Shown here: positions 1 through 8,046 of the stretch, one piece after another
Numbering within the stretch: position 1 is the first letter of the stretch
Layout: each line of letters begins with the position of its first letter
Assembly: GCA_030530605.1 (NCBI GenBank)
Contig: JAUMUO010000005.1
Coordinates: 1-40,979, forward strand
Length of the DNA stretch: 40,979 bases
Reading direction: 5' to 3'
Source of the DNA: Candidatus Saccharimonadota bacterium
GTDB taxonomy: Bacteria; Patescibacteriota; Saccharimonadia; Saccharimonadales; Saccharimonadaceae
Program-made: the position numbers and the translations under genes
Notes under the pieces: model-generated
Databases searched by the model: none
What the model was told of the DNA's origin: nothing
What the model saw: only the letters and a program-made list of their open reading frames with translations

Positions 1-1
1 G

Positions 2-430
2 CCAACTCCGGCTATGCCAGCTCCAACCGCACCGGAAGCTCCGGTTACGCCAGAAGCTCCAGCACCGGCTCCAGCCCCCGGCCCAGTGCCAACTCCGGCT
101 ATGCCAGAGGCTCCAGCTGCTCCAAGCCCGATACCAGTAGCCCCGGCAGCTTCGCCAATCGTGTCTTCGCCAGCCCCGGCTGCATCTGCTTTTGGTGCTC
201 CACCATCAGAAGCCGCTCCAGCTCCAGGTGCTGCCCCTGCTTTTGGCTCCGGCCCGATGACCCCGCCACAGATTAACACCGCCCCGGCCTTCGCTAACGA
301 GCCAGATCCAAATTCTCCGATGGGCGCTCAGCCACCAAAGAAGAAATTAAATACCACTACTTTTGTCTTGCTTGGTATTGTCGTGGCTCTCATTATCGCC
401 ATCATCGTCTTTATGATTATTAACCGCTAA
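2..430 (+). CDS. Pro/Ala-rich protein with C-terminal membrane anchor (5' truncated)
   Basis: The frame is open to the first base of the window, so the N terminus lies upstream; the ATG at 14 is internal to the repeat and is not a credible start. The visible part is about 85 residues of low-complexity Pro/Ala sequence, then a KKK cluster and one strongly hydrophobic segment (about the last 22 residues, ending IINR). A 20-base stretch at 1-20 recurs exactly at 88-107, so the low-complexity part is built on an 87-base (29-residue) unit. The layout suggests a membrane-anchored stalk, with the hydrophobic segment at the extreme C terminus as in tail-anchored proteins. I do not recognise a family, and function cannot be given from this fragment. 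Confidence 0.75.
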   Translation, partial: PTPAMPAPTAPEAPVTPEAPAPAPAPGPVPTPAMPEAPAAPSPIPVAPAASPIVSSPAPAASAFGAPPSEAAPAPGAAPAFGSGPMTPPQINTAPAFANEPDPNSPMGAQPPKKKLNTTTFVLLGIVVALIIAIIVFMIINR

Positions 431-432
431 TC

Positions 433-461
433 TTGAAAATTCCTACCACTCGTGCTAGACT
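433..461 (+). promoter_or_regulatory. Promoter of the HNH nuclease gene
   Basis: TTGAAA (433-438), a 17-base spacer and TAGACT (456-461) preceded by TGC. The start codon at 468 is 6 bases after the -10, which predicts a leaderless mRNA. Confidence 0.55.
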
Positions 462-467
462 TGGGCT

Positions 468-1184
468 ATGAAAAGTGGTAGGTATAGATTGCGTAGAGTT
501 ATAGGTGTGCTTTCTACCTTTATTCTTGTTGCTCTCTGGGTTATTACTAACCCAGAGAGTTATCAGCCTGAAAAAAGCCAGGCTTCTTCTAATGCTTCAG
601 CTGAGTCCCAGGACGCCCCGCTAGTCATCACTATTCTAGAAACCTTGCCTATTAAAGGGCGCGCCCCCAAAACTGGTTACAAAAGAACGGAATTCTATGA
701 CACTTGGCCGATTATAGATGGGTGCAGTTTAAGGCAGCGCATTATCAAGCGCGAGGTTGGCGACAGCGCTAAATTAGATGGTTGTGATGTCGTCGCGGGG
801 ACTTTCACCGAAGCCTACACTGGTGAAACCAGGGAATACAAAACCAAGGCTGAATTTTCCAAAAATATCCAAATTGATCACATCGTAGCCCTTTCTGACG
901 CTTGGCAAAAAGGCGCACAAAATCTCACCAAAGAGAAACGCTATGAATTGGCCACTGACCCGCTTAATCTAATCGCTGCCGACGGCCCTGCCAACCAACA
1001 AAAGTCAGACGGCGATGCTGCCACTTGGCTTCCTAAAAACAAAGCTTTTCGTTGTCAGTATGTCGCTCGCCAAGTCTCGGTAAAAAGTAAATATGAACTT
1101 TGGGTTACTCAGGCGGAGCACGATGCCATCGCTCGCGTGCTTACTAACTGTCCAGACGAGAAAACAGTCGGCCTAGGAAAATGA
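468..1184 (+). CDS. Secreted/membrane-anchored HNH nuclease (DUF1524/GmrSD C-terminal type)
   Basis: 238 aa. Residues 10-27 are an N-terminal signal or anchor segment after a basic start, then a Ser/Ala-rich linker to about residue 50. The C-terminal half has the DUF1524-like HNH signature: IDHIVALSDAW supplies the D-H pair, followed by DPLNLIAADGPANQQKSDGDAATWLP and a KAFRCQYVARQ block ending near a conserved Cys. This arrangement is typical of exported HNH nucleases common in Actinobacteria. It would act outside the membrane on DNA; nutrient scavenging or DNA processing for uptake are possible roles for an epibiont that cannot make nucleotides, but that is inference. The start at 468 is fixed by the promoter 6 bases upstream. 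Family assignment is firm, biological role is not. Confidence 0.85.
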   Translation: MKSGRYRLRRVIGVLSTFILVALWVITNPESYQPEKSQASSNASAESQDAPLVITILETLPIKGRAPKTGYKRTEFYDTWPIIDGCSLRQRIIKREVGDSAKLDGCDVVAGTFTEAYTGETREYKTKAEFSKNIQIDHIVALSDAWQKGAQNLTKEKRYELATDPLNLIAADGPANQQKSDGDAATWLPKNKAFRCQYVARQVSVKSKYELWVTQAEHDAIARVLTNCPDEKTVGLGK

Positions 1185-1199
1185 TGTAATTATAAAACC

Positions 1200-1228
1200 T
1201 TGTGAGGAATTTCGAAATCTGCTATTAT
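1200..1228 (+). promoter_or_regulatory. recA promoter with internal palindrome
   Basis: TTGTGA (1200-1205), 17-base spacer, TATTAT (1223-1228). The spacer contains the perfect 10-base palindrome ATTTCGAAAT (1209-1218), a possible operator for an SOS-type repressor. Start of transcription should be near 1235, leaving a 5' UTR of about 60 bases before recA, unlike the leaderless genes around it. Confidence 0.55.
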
Positions 1229-1295
1229 AGAGATAAGCCGAATTCTGTCCATGAGGCTTAGAAACAATCTAATAGAGTAAAGGAGTAAGTCTGTC

Positions 1296-2321
1296 ATGGT
1301 CAAAAAATCTTCAGACGAAAACAACAATAGTAATAAATCTGGTAAGAGCGAAGCTCTAAACCTTGCCATTGCCCAGATTACCAAAAATTTTGGCGACGGC
1401 GCCATTATGAAACTTGGCGAAACTCGGAAGATTGATGTTGAACTTCTGCCTTCCGGTTCGCTTAGCCTAGACCTCGCCCTCGGCGGCGGTTATCCGAAGG
1501 GAAGAATTATTGAAATCTATGGCCCGGAATCTTCCGGTAAAACCACCTTGGCTCTCCACGCTATCGCCGAGATGCAAAAACAGGGTGGCCAGTGTGCCTT
1601 TATTGACGCCGAGCACGCTCTCGACCCGGCCTATGCCAAGAAAATCGGCGTTGACACCGCAAACCTCTTAATCTCTCAGCCGGACAACGGCGAGCAGGCC
1701 CTCGAGATTTGTGAAACTCTCGTTCGTTCCGGCGCGGTTGATTTAATCGTCGTAGACTCTGTCGCCGCTCTCGTCCCCCAGGCCGAAATAGACGGCGACA
1801 TGGGTGATGCCCAGATGGGTCTTCAGGCCCGCTTAATGTCCCAGGCGATGCGAAAACTCACCGGTATCATCAGCAAGTCCAAGGCCACCGTCATCTTCAT
1901 CAACCAAATTCGTATGAAAATTGGTGTGATGTTTGGCAACCCCGAGACTACCACCGGCGGCAACGCCCTGAAGTTCTATGCTTCCGTCCGTATTGACATC
2001 CGCCGCATCGGCCAAATCAAAGACGGTGACAATGTTTCCGGCAATCGCACGAAGATTAAAGTCGTTAAAAACAAAATTGCCGCCCCGTTTAGAACTGCCG
2101 AGTTTGATATCATGTATAACGAAGGTATTTCAAAAACCGGCGATATTCTAGATTTAGCTGTCCAGCACGGTGTAATTGAAAAATCCGGCGCCTTCCTTAA
2201 ATATAACGGCGAAACTCTCGGCCAGGGCCGCGAAAATGTCAAAAAGCTCTTCAAAGAAAATCCGAAGTTAATGGCGGAAATTGAAAAGAAAGTCCGCGAA
2301 AAAACTATGGGGACAGAATAA
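1296..2321 (+). CDS. recA: Recombinase RecA
   Basis: 341 aa, a normal length for RecA. It forms the ATP-dependent filament on single-stranded DNA that drives homologous pairing and LexA-type co-cleavage. Visible: Walker [10 protein letters not shown] (about residues 76-84), the [11 protein letters not shown] segment, Walker [11 protein letters not shown], the loop-2 region [21 protein letters not shown], and the C-terminal domain. The start has a Shine-Dalgarno AAAGGAG about 11 bases upstream. The stop overlaps the next start as TAATG (2319-2323), so a Nudix hydrolase and recX are translationally coupled to it. RecA would also be the natural partner in any homologous recombination between the inverted DGR repeats at 25-28 kb. 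Confidence 0.97.
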   Translation: MVKKSSDENNNSNKSGKSEALNLAIAQITKNFGDGAIMKLGETRKIDVELLPSGSLSLDLALGGGYPKGRIIEIYGPESSGKTTLALHAIAEMQKQGGQCAFIDAEHALDPAYAKKIGVDTANLLISQPDNGEQALEICETLVRSGAVDLIVVDSVAALVPQAEIDGDMGDAQMGLQARLMSQAMRKLTGIISKSKATVIFINQIRMKIGVMFGNPETTTGGNALKFYASVRIDIRRIGQIKDGDNVSGNRTKIKVVKNKIAAPFRTAEFDIMYNEGISKTGDILDLAVQHGVIEKSGAFLKYNGETLGQGRENVKKLFKENPKLMAEIEKKVREKTMGTE

Positions 2322-2878
2322 TGCAGCACGAAGGTGAACTTTGGCAAGAATTTGATCAAGCTGGTGAGCCCATTGAAAATGGCGGGAGGGACCCTAGTTT
2401 AGGCAATCCAAAAGCTGGCGAGTCGGTTTATGTTAGTGTGGCTATTGTCTGGCTTTTTAGAAAAACTGAGAATGGCTTAGAAGTTTTATTCCAAAAGCGT
2501 TCCGAGAAAGTTGATCGTTTCCCAGGTACATGGGATATAGCTGCCGGCGGCCATATTAACTACGGTGAGCCCGTTTTAGACGCTGCCGTTCGCGAAGCCA
2601 AAGAGGAAATTGGCGCCGAAATCACCAAAGATATGCTCAGTCTCGCCGTAGTCACTCCAAGTCTGTTCGCGAATAATATCTTGCGCGAATTTATTTGTGA
2701 TTATACTGGCCGTCCCGACAATTTCCATTTTGACGATGAGGAAGTCTCTACAGTAAAATGGGTGCCGATTGAAGAATTTGATGACTTCATCATCAAAAAT
2801 GCCAAAGCTCCGCTCATAGAAGACACCGAAATCCGCTCGCTCGTAAAAAACCGCATCTTGTCCTATGGAGATAATTGA
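2321..2878 (+). CDS. Nudix hydrolase (IDI/YfcD-like)
   Basis: 185 aa. Nudix box (G-x5-E-x7-R-E-x2-E-E-x-G) is complete: GHINYG-E-PVLDAAV-REAKEEIG. The region before it (VYVSVAIVWLF...LFQKRSEKVDRFPGTWDIAAGGH) resembles the YfcD/isopentenyl-diphosphate-isomerase-like subgroup of Nudix enzymes. The reaction is hydrolysis of a nucleoside diphosphate-linked substrate; the substrate cannot be read from sequence. It sits between recA and recX, overlapping recA by 1 base (TAATG) and recX by 14 bases, so it is part of that operon; a role in clearing damaged nucleotides would fit but is inferred from position only. Confidence 0.88.
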   Translation: MQHEGELWQEFDQAGEPIENGGRDPSLGNPKAGESVYVSVAIVWLFRKTENGLEVLFQKRSEKVDRFPGTWDIAAGGHINYGEPVLDAAVREAKEEIGAEITKDMLSLAVVTPSLFANNILREFICDYTGRPDNFHFDDEEVSTVKWVPIEEFDDFIIKNAKAPLIEDTEIRSLVKNRILSYGDN

Positions 2879-3539
2879 CTTAAAAGGGCTAAACACAGCA
2901 GAAAAGTCGCGACATATATGCGAGCCCCATAGCGTAAGCGCCATTAAACCAGCCATAAAAAACGACCACCGCGTCAACATTTTCATTGACGAGAAATTCG
3001 CCTTTTCTTTAGACCTTGCTCAGGTCGTAGACTTCAAATTAAAAGTCGGAAAAACTCTCACGGAGCCGGAAATCAAGAAGTTAAAAAAAGCTTCCAATTT
3101 TGGCAAACTTTATCAGCGTACTTTAGAATGGGTGCTCTCTCGCCCTCGTTCCATCCGCGAAACTAAAGACTATTTAAGAAAGAAGCAGTTCGATAAAAAA
3201 GATTACGGCATCACCGACGAGGATATTGAAAAAGTCCTAGAAATTTTGCTTGAGAAAAAATATCTGGACGACCAAAAATTCACGGAGTATTACATTGAAA
3301 ATCGTTTCACTAAAAAGGGTATCAGTAGGAAACGCTTGAAACTAGAACTTGCTAAAAAGGGCATCAGTCCAGAAACTATCGACGGCGCGCTGGAAGCGTC
3401 CGGCCGTGATGAGACCGAAGAAATCAAAAAAGTCATTGTGAAAAAACGCACCCGCTACGATGACGAAAAACTACTCCAATATCTCGTTCGCCAGGGATTT
3501 GATTACGAGCTTTCTAAATCAATAATTAAATCACTTTAA
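2865..3539 (+). CDS. recX: RecA regulator RecX
   Basis: 224 aa. RecX binds RecA filaments and modulates recombinase activity. The central and C-terminal parts show the three-helix repeats of the family: EWVLSRPRSIRETKDYLRKK, KKYLDDQKFTEYYIENRFTKKGISRKRLKLELAKKGIS and a last repeat ending YLVRQGFDYELSKSIIKSL. The N-terminal 80 residues are an extra domain of the kind seen in longer RecX proteins. Translation is coupled to the Nudix gene by a 14-base overlap. The 3' end overlaps the convergent PRC-barrel gene by 9 bases (3531-3539). Confidence 0.9.
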   Translation: MEIIDLKGLNTAEKSRHICEPHSVSAIKPAIKNDHRVNIFIDEKFAFSLDLAQVVDFKLKVGKTLTEPEIKKLKKASNFGKLYQRTLEWVLSRPRSIRETKDYLRKKQFDKKDYGITDEDIEKVLEILLEKKYLDDQKFTEYYIENRFTKKGISRKRLKLELAKKGISPETIDGALEASGRDETEEIKKVIVKKRTRYDDEKLLQYLVRQGFDYELSKSIIKSL

Positions 3540-4136
3540 GTCTTCTGGCTCCACCGGCTCCTCGCTGAAGGAAAGTACCCCACTAGAGCGGAACGGATTT
3601 ACAAAGTTCGGCACAAAATCTTCTTTGGTGGCACGCTTTCTAATTTTGTCTTCCTCGTCTTTTACGGTCACCTTAAAATCATCCACCTCCACAATTTCAT
3701 TTCTAGAAATAATTAACTCCGGGTCAATAAAAGCCTTAAAAGTCGGTCTTTGTACCACAATCTGCATAATCTCAAAAGCGGTGGGCTCTACGGTATAATC
3801 AATTATCTTGCCGAGTTTAGTCCCTTTTTTAGTAACGCACTTTAGCCCAACGAGCTTAAACTCCAGCGACATAATCTCGTCTAGTTTTACGACGTCGCTT
3901 CTTGAAACAAACACATCCTCAGAATCTACAATCATCCCGATGTCGGAAAATTCGCGGATGGATTCCGTGCGCAAAATATCTCCAACTTCGCCACCAACTA
4001 TGCCTCCACCCACTTTGAACCCCACGATTTTCAAATCGTTTGGGTCTATAATCGGCTCCAATGTCTCAGCAATCGGTCGCCCTACATGAAGGCTAAGCAC
4101 CGGGTATCTAGTAAGCTGCGCACTGTAGACTAACAT
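3531..4136 (-). CDS. PRC-barrel domain protein
   Basis: 201 aa, no signal peptide or membrane segment. Residues about 10-75 and 85-150 look like two PRC-barrel beta domains (LHVGRPI...IVGFKVGG...LRTESIREFSDIGMIVDSED and LVGLKCVTKKGTKLGKIIDYTVEPTAFEIMQIVVQRP). PRC barrels occur in ribosome maturation factors and in small cytoplasmic stress proteins; no specific role can be assigned. Leaderless start: the -10 on the minus strand (4150-4145) lies 8 bases before the ATG and shares a palindromic box with the divergent tilS promoter. Confidence 0.75.
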   Translation of the reverse strand: MLVYSAQLTRYPVLSLHVGRPIAETLEPIIDPNDLKIVGFKVGGGIVGGEVGDILRTESIREFSDIGMIVDSEDVFVSRSDVVKLDEIMSLEFKLVGLKCVTKKGTKLGKIIDYTVEPTAFEIMQIVVQRPTFKAFIDPELIISRNEIVEVDDFKVTVKDEEDKIRKRATKEDFVPNFVNPFRSSGVLSFSEEPVEPEDLK

Positions 4137-4140
4137 ATGC

Positions 4141-4150
4141 TATAATTATA
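4141..4150. promoter_or_regulatory. Shared palindromic bidirectional -10 element
   Basis: TATAATTATA reads as TATAAT on both strands (plus 4141-4146, minus 4150-4145). Each side has an extended -10 TG dinucleotide (TGC on plus, TGG on minus). The ATGs of tilS (4156) and the PRC-barrel gene (4136) are 9 and 8 bases away, so both are predicted leaderless. Confidence 0.6.
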
Positions 4151-4155
4151 CCATC

Positions 4156-4980
4156 ATGCGGAAACTTTTGGCAATTTCTGGCGGAGTGGACTCGGTCTGT
4201 TTGCTTCATATGTATAAAGACGACCCAGAAATTTTGGTGGCCCATTTTAATCACGGCACTCGCCCCTCCAGCAAAGATGATGAAGTATTCGTCAAAAATC
4301 TCGCCGAAAAATACGGTAAAAAGTGTATCGTTGGCCACGCAAATCTTGGCTCAAATGTTTCCGAAGAAAAAGCCCGAAACGCCCGCTATGAGTTTCTAAG
4401 AAAAACCGCGAAAGAAGAAAACGCCGAGATTTACACCGCCCATCACACGGATGATTTAATAGAAACTATCGCCATCAACCTTCTGCGCGGCACCGGCTGG
4501 CGCGGGCTGGTCCCGCTTGATGCCGACGATATTGTGCGCCCGCTCATCAAGAAAAATTATGATAAAAAGAAGCTGTTACAATATGCCGCAGAAAATAATT
4601 TGTCCTTCCGCCAGGACCCGACTAATAATGAAGACAATTACTTGAGAAACCGTGTTCGCGAAAAGCTCAAAGATTTTAAGAACAAGACAGAAATCTTAGA
4701 GCTTTATAATTCTCAAAAAAATATCAAACAGGAAATTGAAACTATTTTTGAAGAAATCACTCCGAAAGACAAAACTTACCAGCGCGCCTGGTTCAAAGAC
4801 GCCGATTCAAAAACCGCCATTGAATTTTTGCGCCACATTTTGAAGTCCGAAAATCTCAGCCTCACTCGCCCTAAACTAGAAGATTTTCTTGATGCCATTA
4901 AAACCTACGCTCCGGAAAAATCTTTTAATCTCCCCGGCGACCGTCTGGTCAAAATCCACAAAACTTATTTCGTGCTATAA
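4156..4980 (+). CDS. tilS: tRNA(Ile)-lysidine synthase
   Basis: 274 aa. TilS adds lysine to C34 of tRNA-Ile(CAU) so that it reads AUA. The N-terminal PP-loop ATPase motif SGGVDS is at residues 8-13, followed by the family motifs HFNHGTRPSS, ARYEFLRK, YTAHHTDDLIETIAINLLRGTGWRGL and RPLIKK. The C-terminal substrate-binding region is short compared with the roughly 430 aa E. coli enzyme, as often seen in small-genome bacteria. The start is set by the promoter 9 bases upstream. A separate gene starts 8 bases after its stop, with its promoter inside the tilS 3' end. Confidence 0.92.
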   Translation: MRKLLAISGGVDSVCLLHMYKDDPEILVAHFNHGTRPSSKDDEVFVKNLAEKYGKKCIVGHANLGSNVSEEKARNARYEFLRKTAKEENAEIYTAHHTDDLIETIAINLLRGTGWRGLVPLDADDIVRPLIKKNYDKKKLLQYAAENNLSFRQDPTNNEDNYLRNRVREKLKDFKNKTEILELYNSQKNIKQEIETIFEEITPKDKTYQRAWFKDADSKTAIEFLRHILKSENLSLTRPKLEDFLDAIKTYAPEKSFNLPGDRLVKIHKTYFVL

Positions 4981-4988
4981 TATAGATA

Positions 4989-5729
4989 ATGAAAAAGCTC
5001 TTGGCCGCTCTATTCATATTCACTTGTTTAGCGACTTCGCGTGTAGTTTTTGCCGGTTCCATTAATCTTGAAAATAAAGACGAATTAAAAGCCAAGCTCA
5101 CCGCCGAAACTATCAACATTAAAGTTCCCGAAACTATCAGACTTTGGCCCGAAGCCACCGAAGCTCCGGAACAAATCGACGATTGTAACTATGCCGGCTT
5201 CAACGAAGGAAACACCGGCACTACAAAGGTCCGCGTTGTTAACTGTAATAAAATTATTTACTACCAGGTCTTGGTTTGGGGGAATGTCGAAGCGGACATA
5301 AATGATTTTAAGGCAAAGGTTGCCGAAACTTACAAAGACAAGCGCGGCTGGTCTCAAATCGCTACCTTCAAAGAAGTAACGGCGAATCCAGATTTCTATT
5401 TAATTTTAAGCGACGCCGCGAGCCTAGACGCTACGCCCGGCTGTTCCGGCGACCTTTCCTGTACCACTTGGTCTAACCAAGTTATCATCAATGACCTCCG
5501 TTGGCGCGAGGGTACTGAGGCTTCTAGAAACGCCGGTATGTCCACCCGCGATTATCAGCACATGGTGATTAATCATGAGACTGGTCACTGGCTTGGTCAC
5601 TATGCCCACATTGAAGGTTGCGATGCTGGCGGCCCCGCTCCGATTATGCTTCAACAGTCTACTGGGCTACGTGGTTGCGACAGTTTCAATGCTTGGCCCC
5701 TAGAATCAGAATTATGGACATTAAGGTAA
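4989..5729 (+). CDS. Secreted zinc metalloprotease (DUF3152-like)
   Basis: 246 aa. Residues 1-22 are a signal peptide (basic start, hydrophobic core, cleavage likely after VFA). The C-terminal half carries a metzincin-type zinc site H196-E-T-G-H200-W-L-G-H204, followed by an APIMLQQSTG segment that would give the Met-turn and a GCDSFNAWPL end. This order matches DUF3152 proteins, mostly from Actinobacteria. Cys residues are spaced as if disulfide-bonded, consistent with an exported enzyme. The predicted role is extracellular proteolysis; the substrate is unknown. TATAAT lies 7 bases before the ATG, so the gene is expected to be leaderless and separate from tilS. Confidence 0.82.
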   Translation: MKKLLAALFIFTCLATSRVVFAGSINLENKDELKAKLTAETINIKVPETIRLWPEATEAPEQIDDCNYAGFNEGNTGTTKVRVVNCNKIIYYQVLVWGNVEADINDFKAKVAETYKDKRGWSQIATFKEVTANPDFYLILSDAASLDATPGCSGDLSCTTWSNQVIINDLRWREGTEASRNAGMSTRDYQHMVINHETGHWLGHYAHIEGCDAGGPAPIMLQQSTGLRGCDSFNAWPLESELWTLR

Positions 5730-5738
5730 AGGAGAATT

Positions 5739-6227
5739 ATGAAAAGAATTAGAAAAATCAACTCATCAAAAACTATCCTAACTATTTTTGCTGTGGCATT
5801 TATAATCGCCGGCGGAATTTTTCTATATAAAACTGCCTATGAAAATGGCAAGGCCGACGGCCGCAAAAATTATGAGTCTGAAACTTCCGAACTCGTCAAG
5901 AATCTCGCAAACGCTATTTCCGAAAAGGTTGAAGATTTAGGGAACATTTCCGAAAACCTAAATAGTATTCCGACCGAACTTGACCAAGATTCAATTAACA
6001 CCACACTTGAATCCATCAAAAAAATCACCGTCAAAAACGAAGATGCCAAAACCATCCTAAAATCTTATGAAGATTCTTGGCAGGCCCTCAAAACTACCTA
6101 CGATACTGGCGATAATGAAAAAATCAAAAGCGAATTTGAAAATCTTAAAGCCTCCGCAGGAGAAACCACCAAAAAACTCCAAGAACTTTACGATTCTCGC
6201 ATCACCTCCGCCCTAGAAAAACTCTGA
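5739..6227 (+). CDS. Membrane-anchored coiled-coil protein, unknown function
   Basis: 162 aa, not recognised. A basic N terminus (MKRIRKINSSK) is followed by one transmembrane helix at about residues 12-30, and the remaining 130 residues are charged, Lys/Glu-rich and predicted helical or coiled-coil. This is the topology of a signal-anchored protein with an external helical domain. A good Shine-Dalgarno (AAAGGAG, 5 bases before the ATG) and a 9-base gap to the metalloprotease indicate co-transcription with it, so the two may work together at the surface. Confidence 0.7.
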   Translation: MKRIRKINSSKTILTIFAVAFIIAGGIFLYKTAYENGKADGRKNYESETSELVKNLANAISEKVEDLGNISENLNSIPTELDQDSINTTLESIKKITVKNEDAKTILKSYEDSWQALKTTYDTGDNEKIKSEFENLKASAGETTKKLQELYDSRITSALEKL

Positions 6228-6250
6228 AAAATCTGTTATAATTATCTCTA

Positions 6251-8029
6251 ATGAATCGTGATAAAATCCGCAATTTTTGTATCATCGCTCACATCGACCA
6301 CGGCAAGTCTACTCTTGCCGACCGTATGATGGAAATCACCGGCACGGTTGAAAAGCGCGAGATGAAGGCCCAGCTTTTGGATTCAATGGAACTTGAGCGT
6401 GAAAAAGGCATCACTATTAAACTCACTCCGGTCCAAATGAACTACAAGGGCTACGAGCTGAATTTGATTGACACCCCGGGCCATGTGGATTTTTCTTATG
6501 AAGTTTCGCGCAGCCTTCAGGCGGTTGAGTCGGCGATTTTGGTAGTTGATGCTACGCAGGGCATCCAGGCTCAAACTCTCGCCAATGTTTACCTTGCTTT
6601 GGAACAAGATTTGTACATTATTCCGGTCATTAATAAAATTGACCTCCCCGCCGCAGACGTTGAAAAAGTAGAAAGCCAAATCATCAATTTACTTGGCTGT
6701 AAAAAAGAAGATATTATTGGCGTCTCCGCCAAAACCGGCTTAAACGTAGAAAAGGTCCTAGACGCCATCATTGAAAAATGCCCCGCTCCGAAACCAGCCT
6801 CCGGCCAAAACTTACGGGCCTTAATCTTTGACAGTTATTTTGATGACTACCGCGGTGTAGTCCTTTATGTCCGCATTATGGATGGTACCCTTCCGAAAAA
6901 TTCGCCCATCAAAATGATGGCGACAAACACTAATGGCATCGCACTTGAAGTTGGCAAATTAAAACCCGAAATGAAACCGGAAAACGAATTAAACGAAGGC
7001 GAAATCGGCTACATTGTTACCAACCTAAAAACCACTCGCGAAGCGAAAGTTGGTGACACTGTGACTTTAGTAAAAGACCAGGCAAAGACTCCGCTCCCCG
7101 GCTACAAAAATGTTTTGCCGTTTGTGTATGCCGGCTTTTTCCCGGTTTCCAACGAAGAGTATAAAGATCTAAAAGACGCCATTGAAAAACTTGCCCTCTC
7201 CGATTCCGCACTTCAATTTGAGCCAGAAAATTCACCGGTTTTAGGTTTCGGCCTTCGCATTGGTTTTCTCGGCCTGCTTCACATGGACATTATTAAAGAA
7301 CGTTTAGAGCGCGAGTTTAATTTAGATTTGGTAGTCACAAACCCCAGCACTAATTACGAAGTGATACTCGCAAACGGCACCGAGATAGAAATTAAATCCG
7401 CCGCCGATTTGCCGGACATTAGTGAAGTTTTGGAAATTCGCGAGCCGTGGGTGAAGGGCGAAATCATCGTGCCAAAAAATATGATTGGCGGAGTTCTAAA
7501 TCTCATTGTTGAAAAACGCGGTCGTCAAACCAATTTGAGCTATATTGAAGACCGCGCTGTAATAGACTTTGAAGCGCCGATGGCAAATCTTCTCACCGAT
7601 TTTTATGACCAGCTAAAATCCACCACTTCTGGCTATGCCAGTTTCAACTATGAGCTTTCCGACTATCGCCCAGAAGATTTGGTGCGGGTAGACTTTCTCG
7701 TAGCCGGCCAAAAAATTGACGCGCTAGCCATTATGTGTCACCGTTCCGAAGCAGACGCGATCGGCCGTGAAGTGACTAAAAAATTAAAAGAAGTTATTCC
7801 GCGCCAGAGTTTTGAAGTAGCACTTCAGGCCGCTATTGGTGCTCGTATTATTGCTCGCGAAACTATTGGCGCCTATCGAAAAGACGTCACCGTGAAAATC
7901 CACACCGGCGACCGTGACCGAAAAGCCAAACTACTTGAAAAGCAGAAACGCGGCAAAGCCAGAATGAAACGCTTCGGCAAAGTTGATATCCCGTCCGAGG
8001 CCTTTACTGTAATGTTAAAGCGCGACTAG
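6251..8029 (+). CDS. lepA: Elongation factor 4 (LepA)
   Basis: 592 aa, normal length. Ribosome-associated translational GTPase related to EF-G. Visible GTPase motifs: AHIDHGKST (G1, near residue 11), REKGITIK (G2 region), DTPGHVDFSYEV (G3), NKIDLPAADV (G4) and a VSAKTGLNVE segment (G5). The LepA-specific C-terminal domain is present (ALAIMCHRSEADAIGREVTKKLKEVIPRQSFEVALQAAIGARIIARETIGAYRKDV, KAKLLEKQKRGKARMKRFG). Leaderless: TGT-TATAAT ends 8 bases before the ATG. Confidence 0.97.
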   Translation: MNRDKIRNFCIIAHIDHGKSTLADRMMEITGTVEKREMKAQLLDSMELEREKGITIKLTPVQMNYKGYELNLIDTPGHVDFSYEVSRSLQAVESAILVVDATQGIQAQTLANVYLALEQDLYIIPVINKIDLPAADVEKVESQIINLLGCKKEDIIGVSAKTGLNVEKVLDAIIEKCPAPKPASGQNLRALIFDSYFDDYRGVVLYVRIMDGTLPKNSPIKMMATNTNGIALEVGKLKPEMKPENELNEGEIGYIVTNLKTTREAKVGDTVTLVKDQAKTPLPGYKNVLPFVYAGFFPVSNEEYKDLKDAIEKLALSDSALQFEPENSPVLGFGLRIGFLGLLHMDIIKERLEREFNLDLVVTNPSTNYEVILANGTEIEIKSAADLPDISEVLEIREPWVKGEIIVPKNMIGGVLNLIVEKRGRQTNLSYIEDRAVIDFEAPMANLLTDFYDQLKSTTSGYASFNYELSDYRPEDLVRVDFLVAGQKIDALAIMCHRSEADAIGREVTKKLKEVIPRQSFEVALQAAIGARIIARETIGAYRKDVTVKIHTGDRDRKAKLLEKQKRGKARMKRFGKVDIPSEAFTVMLKRD

Positions 8030-8046
8030 CGTGTTATAATATACCT

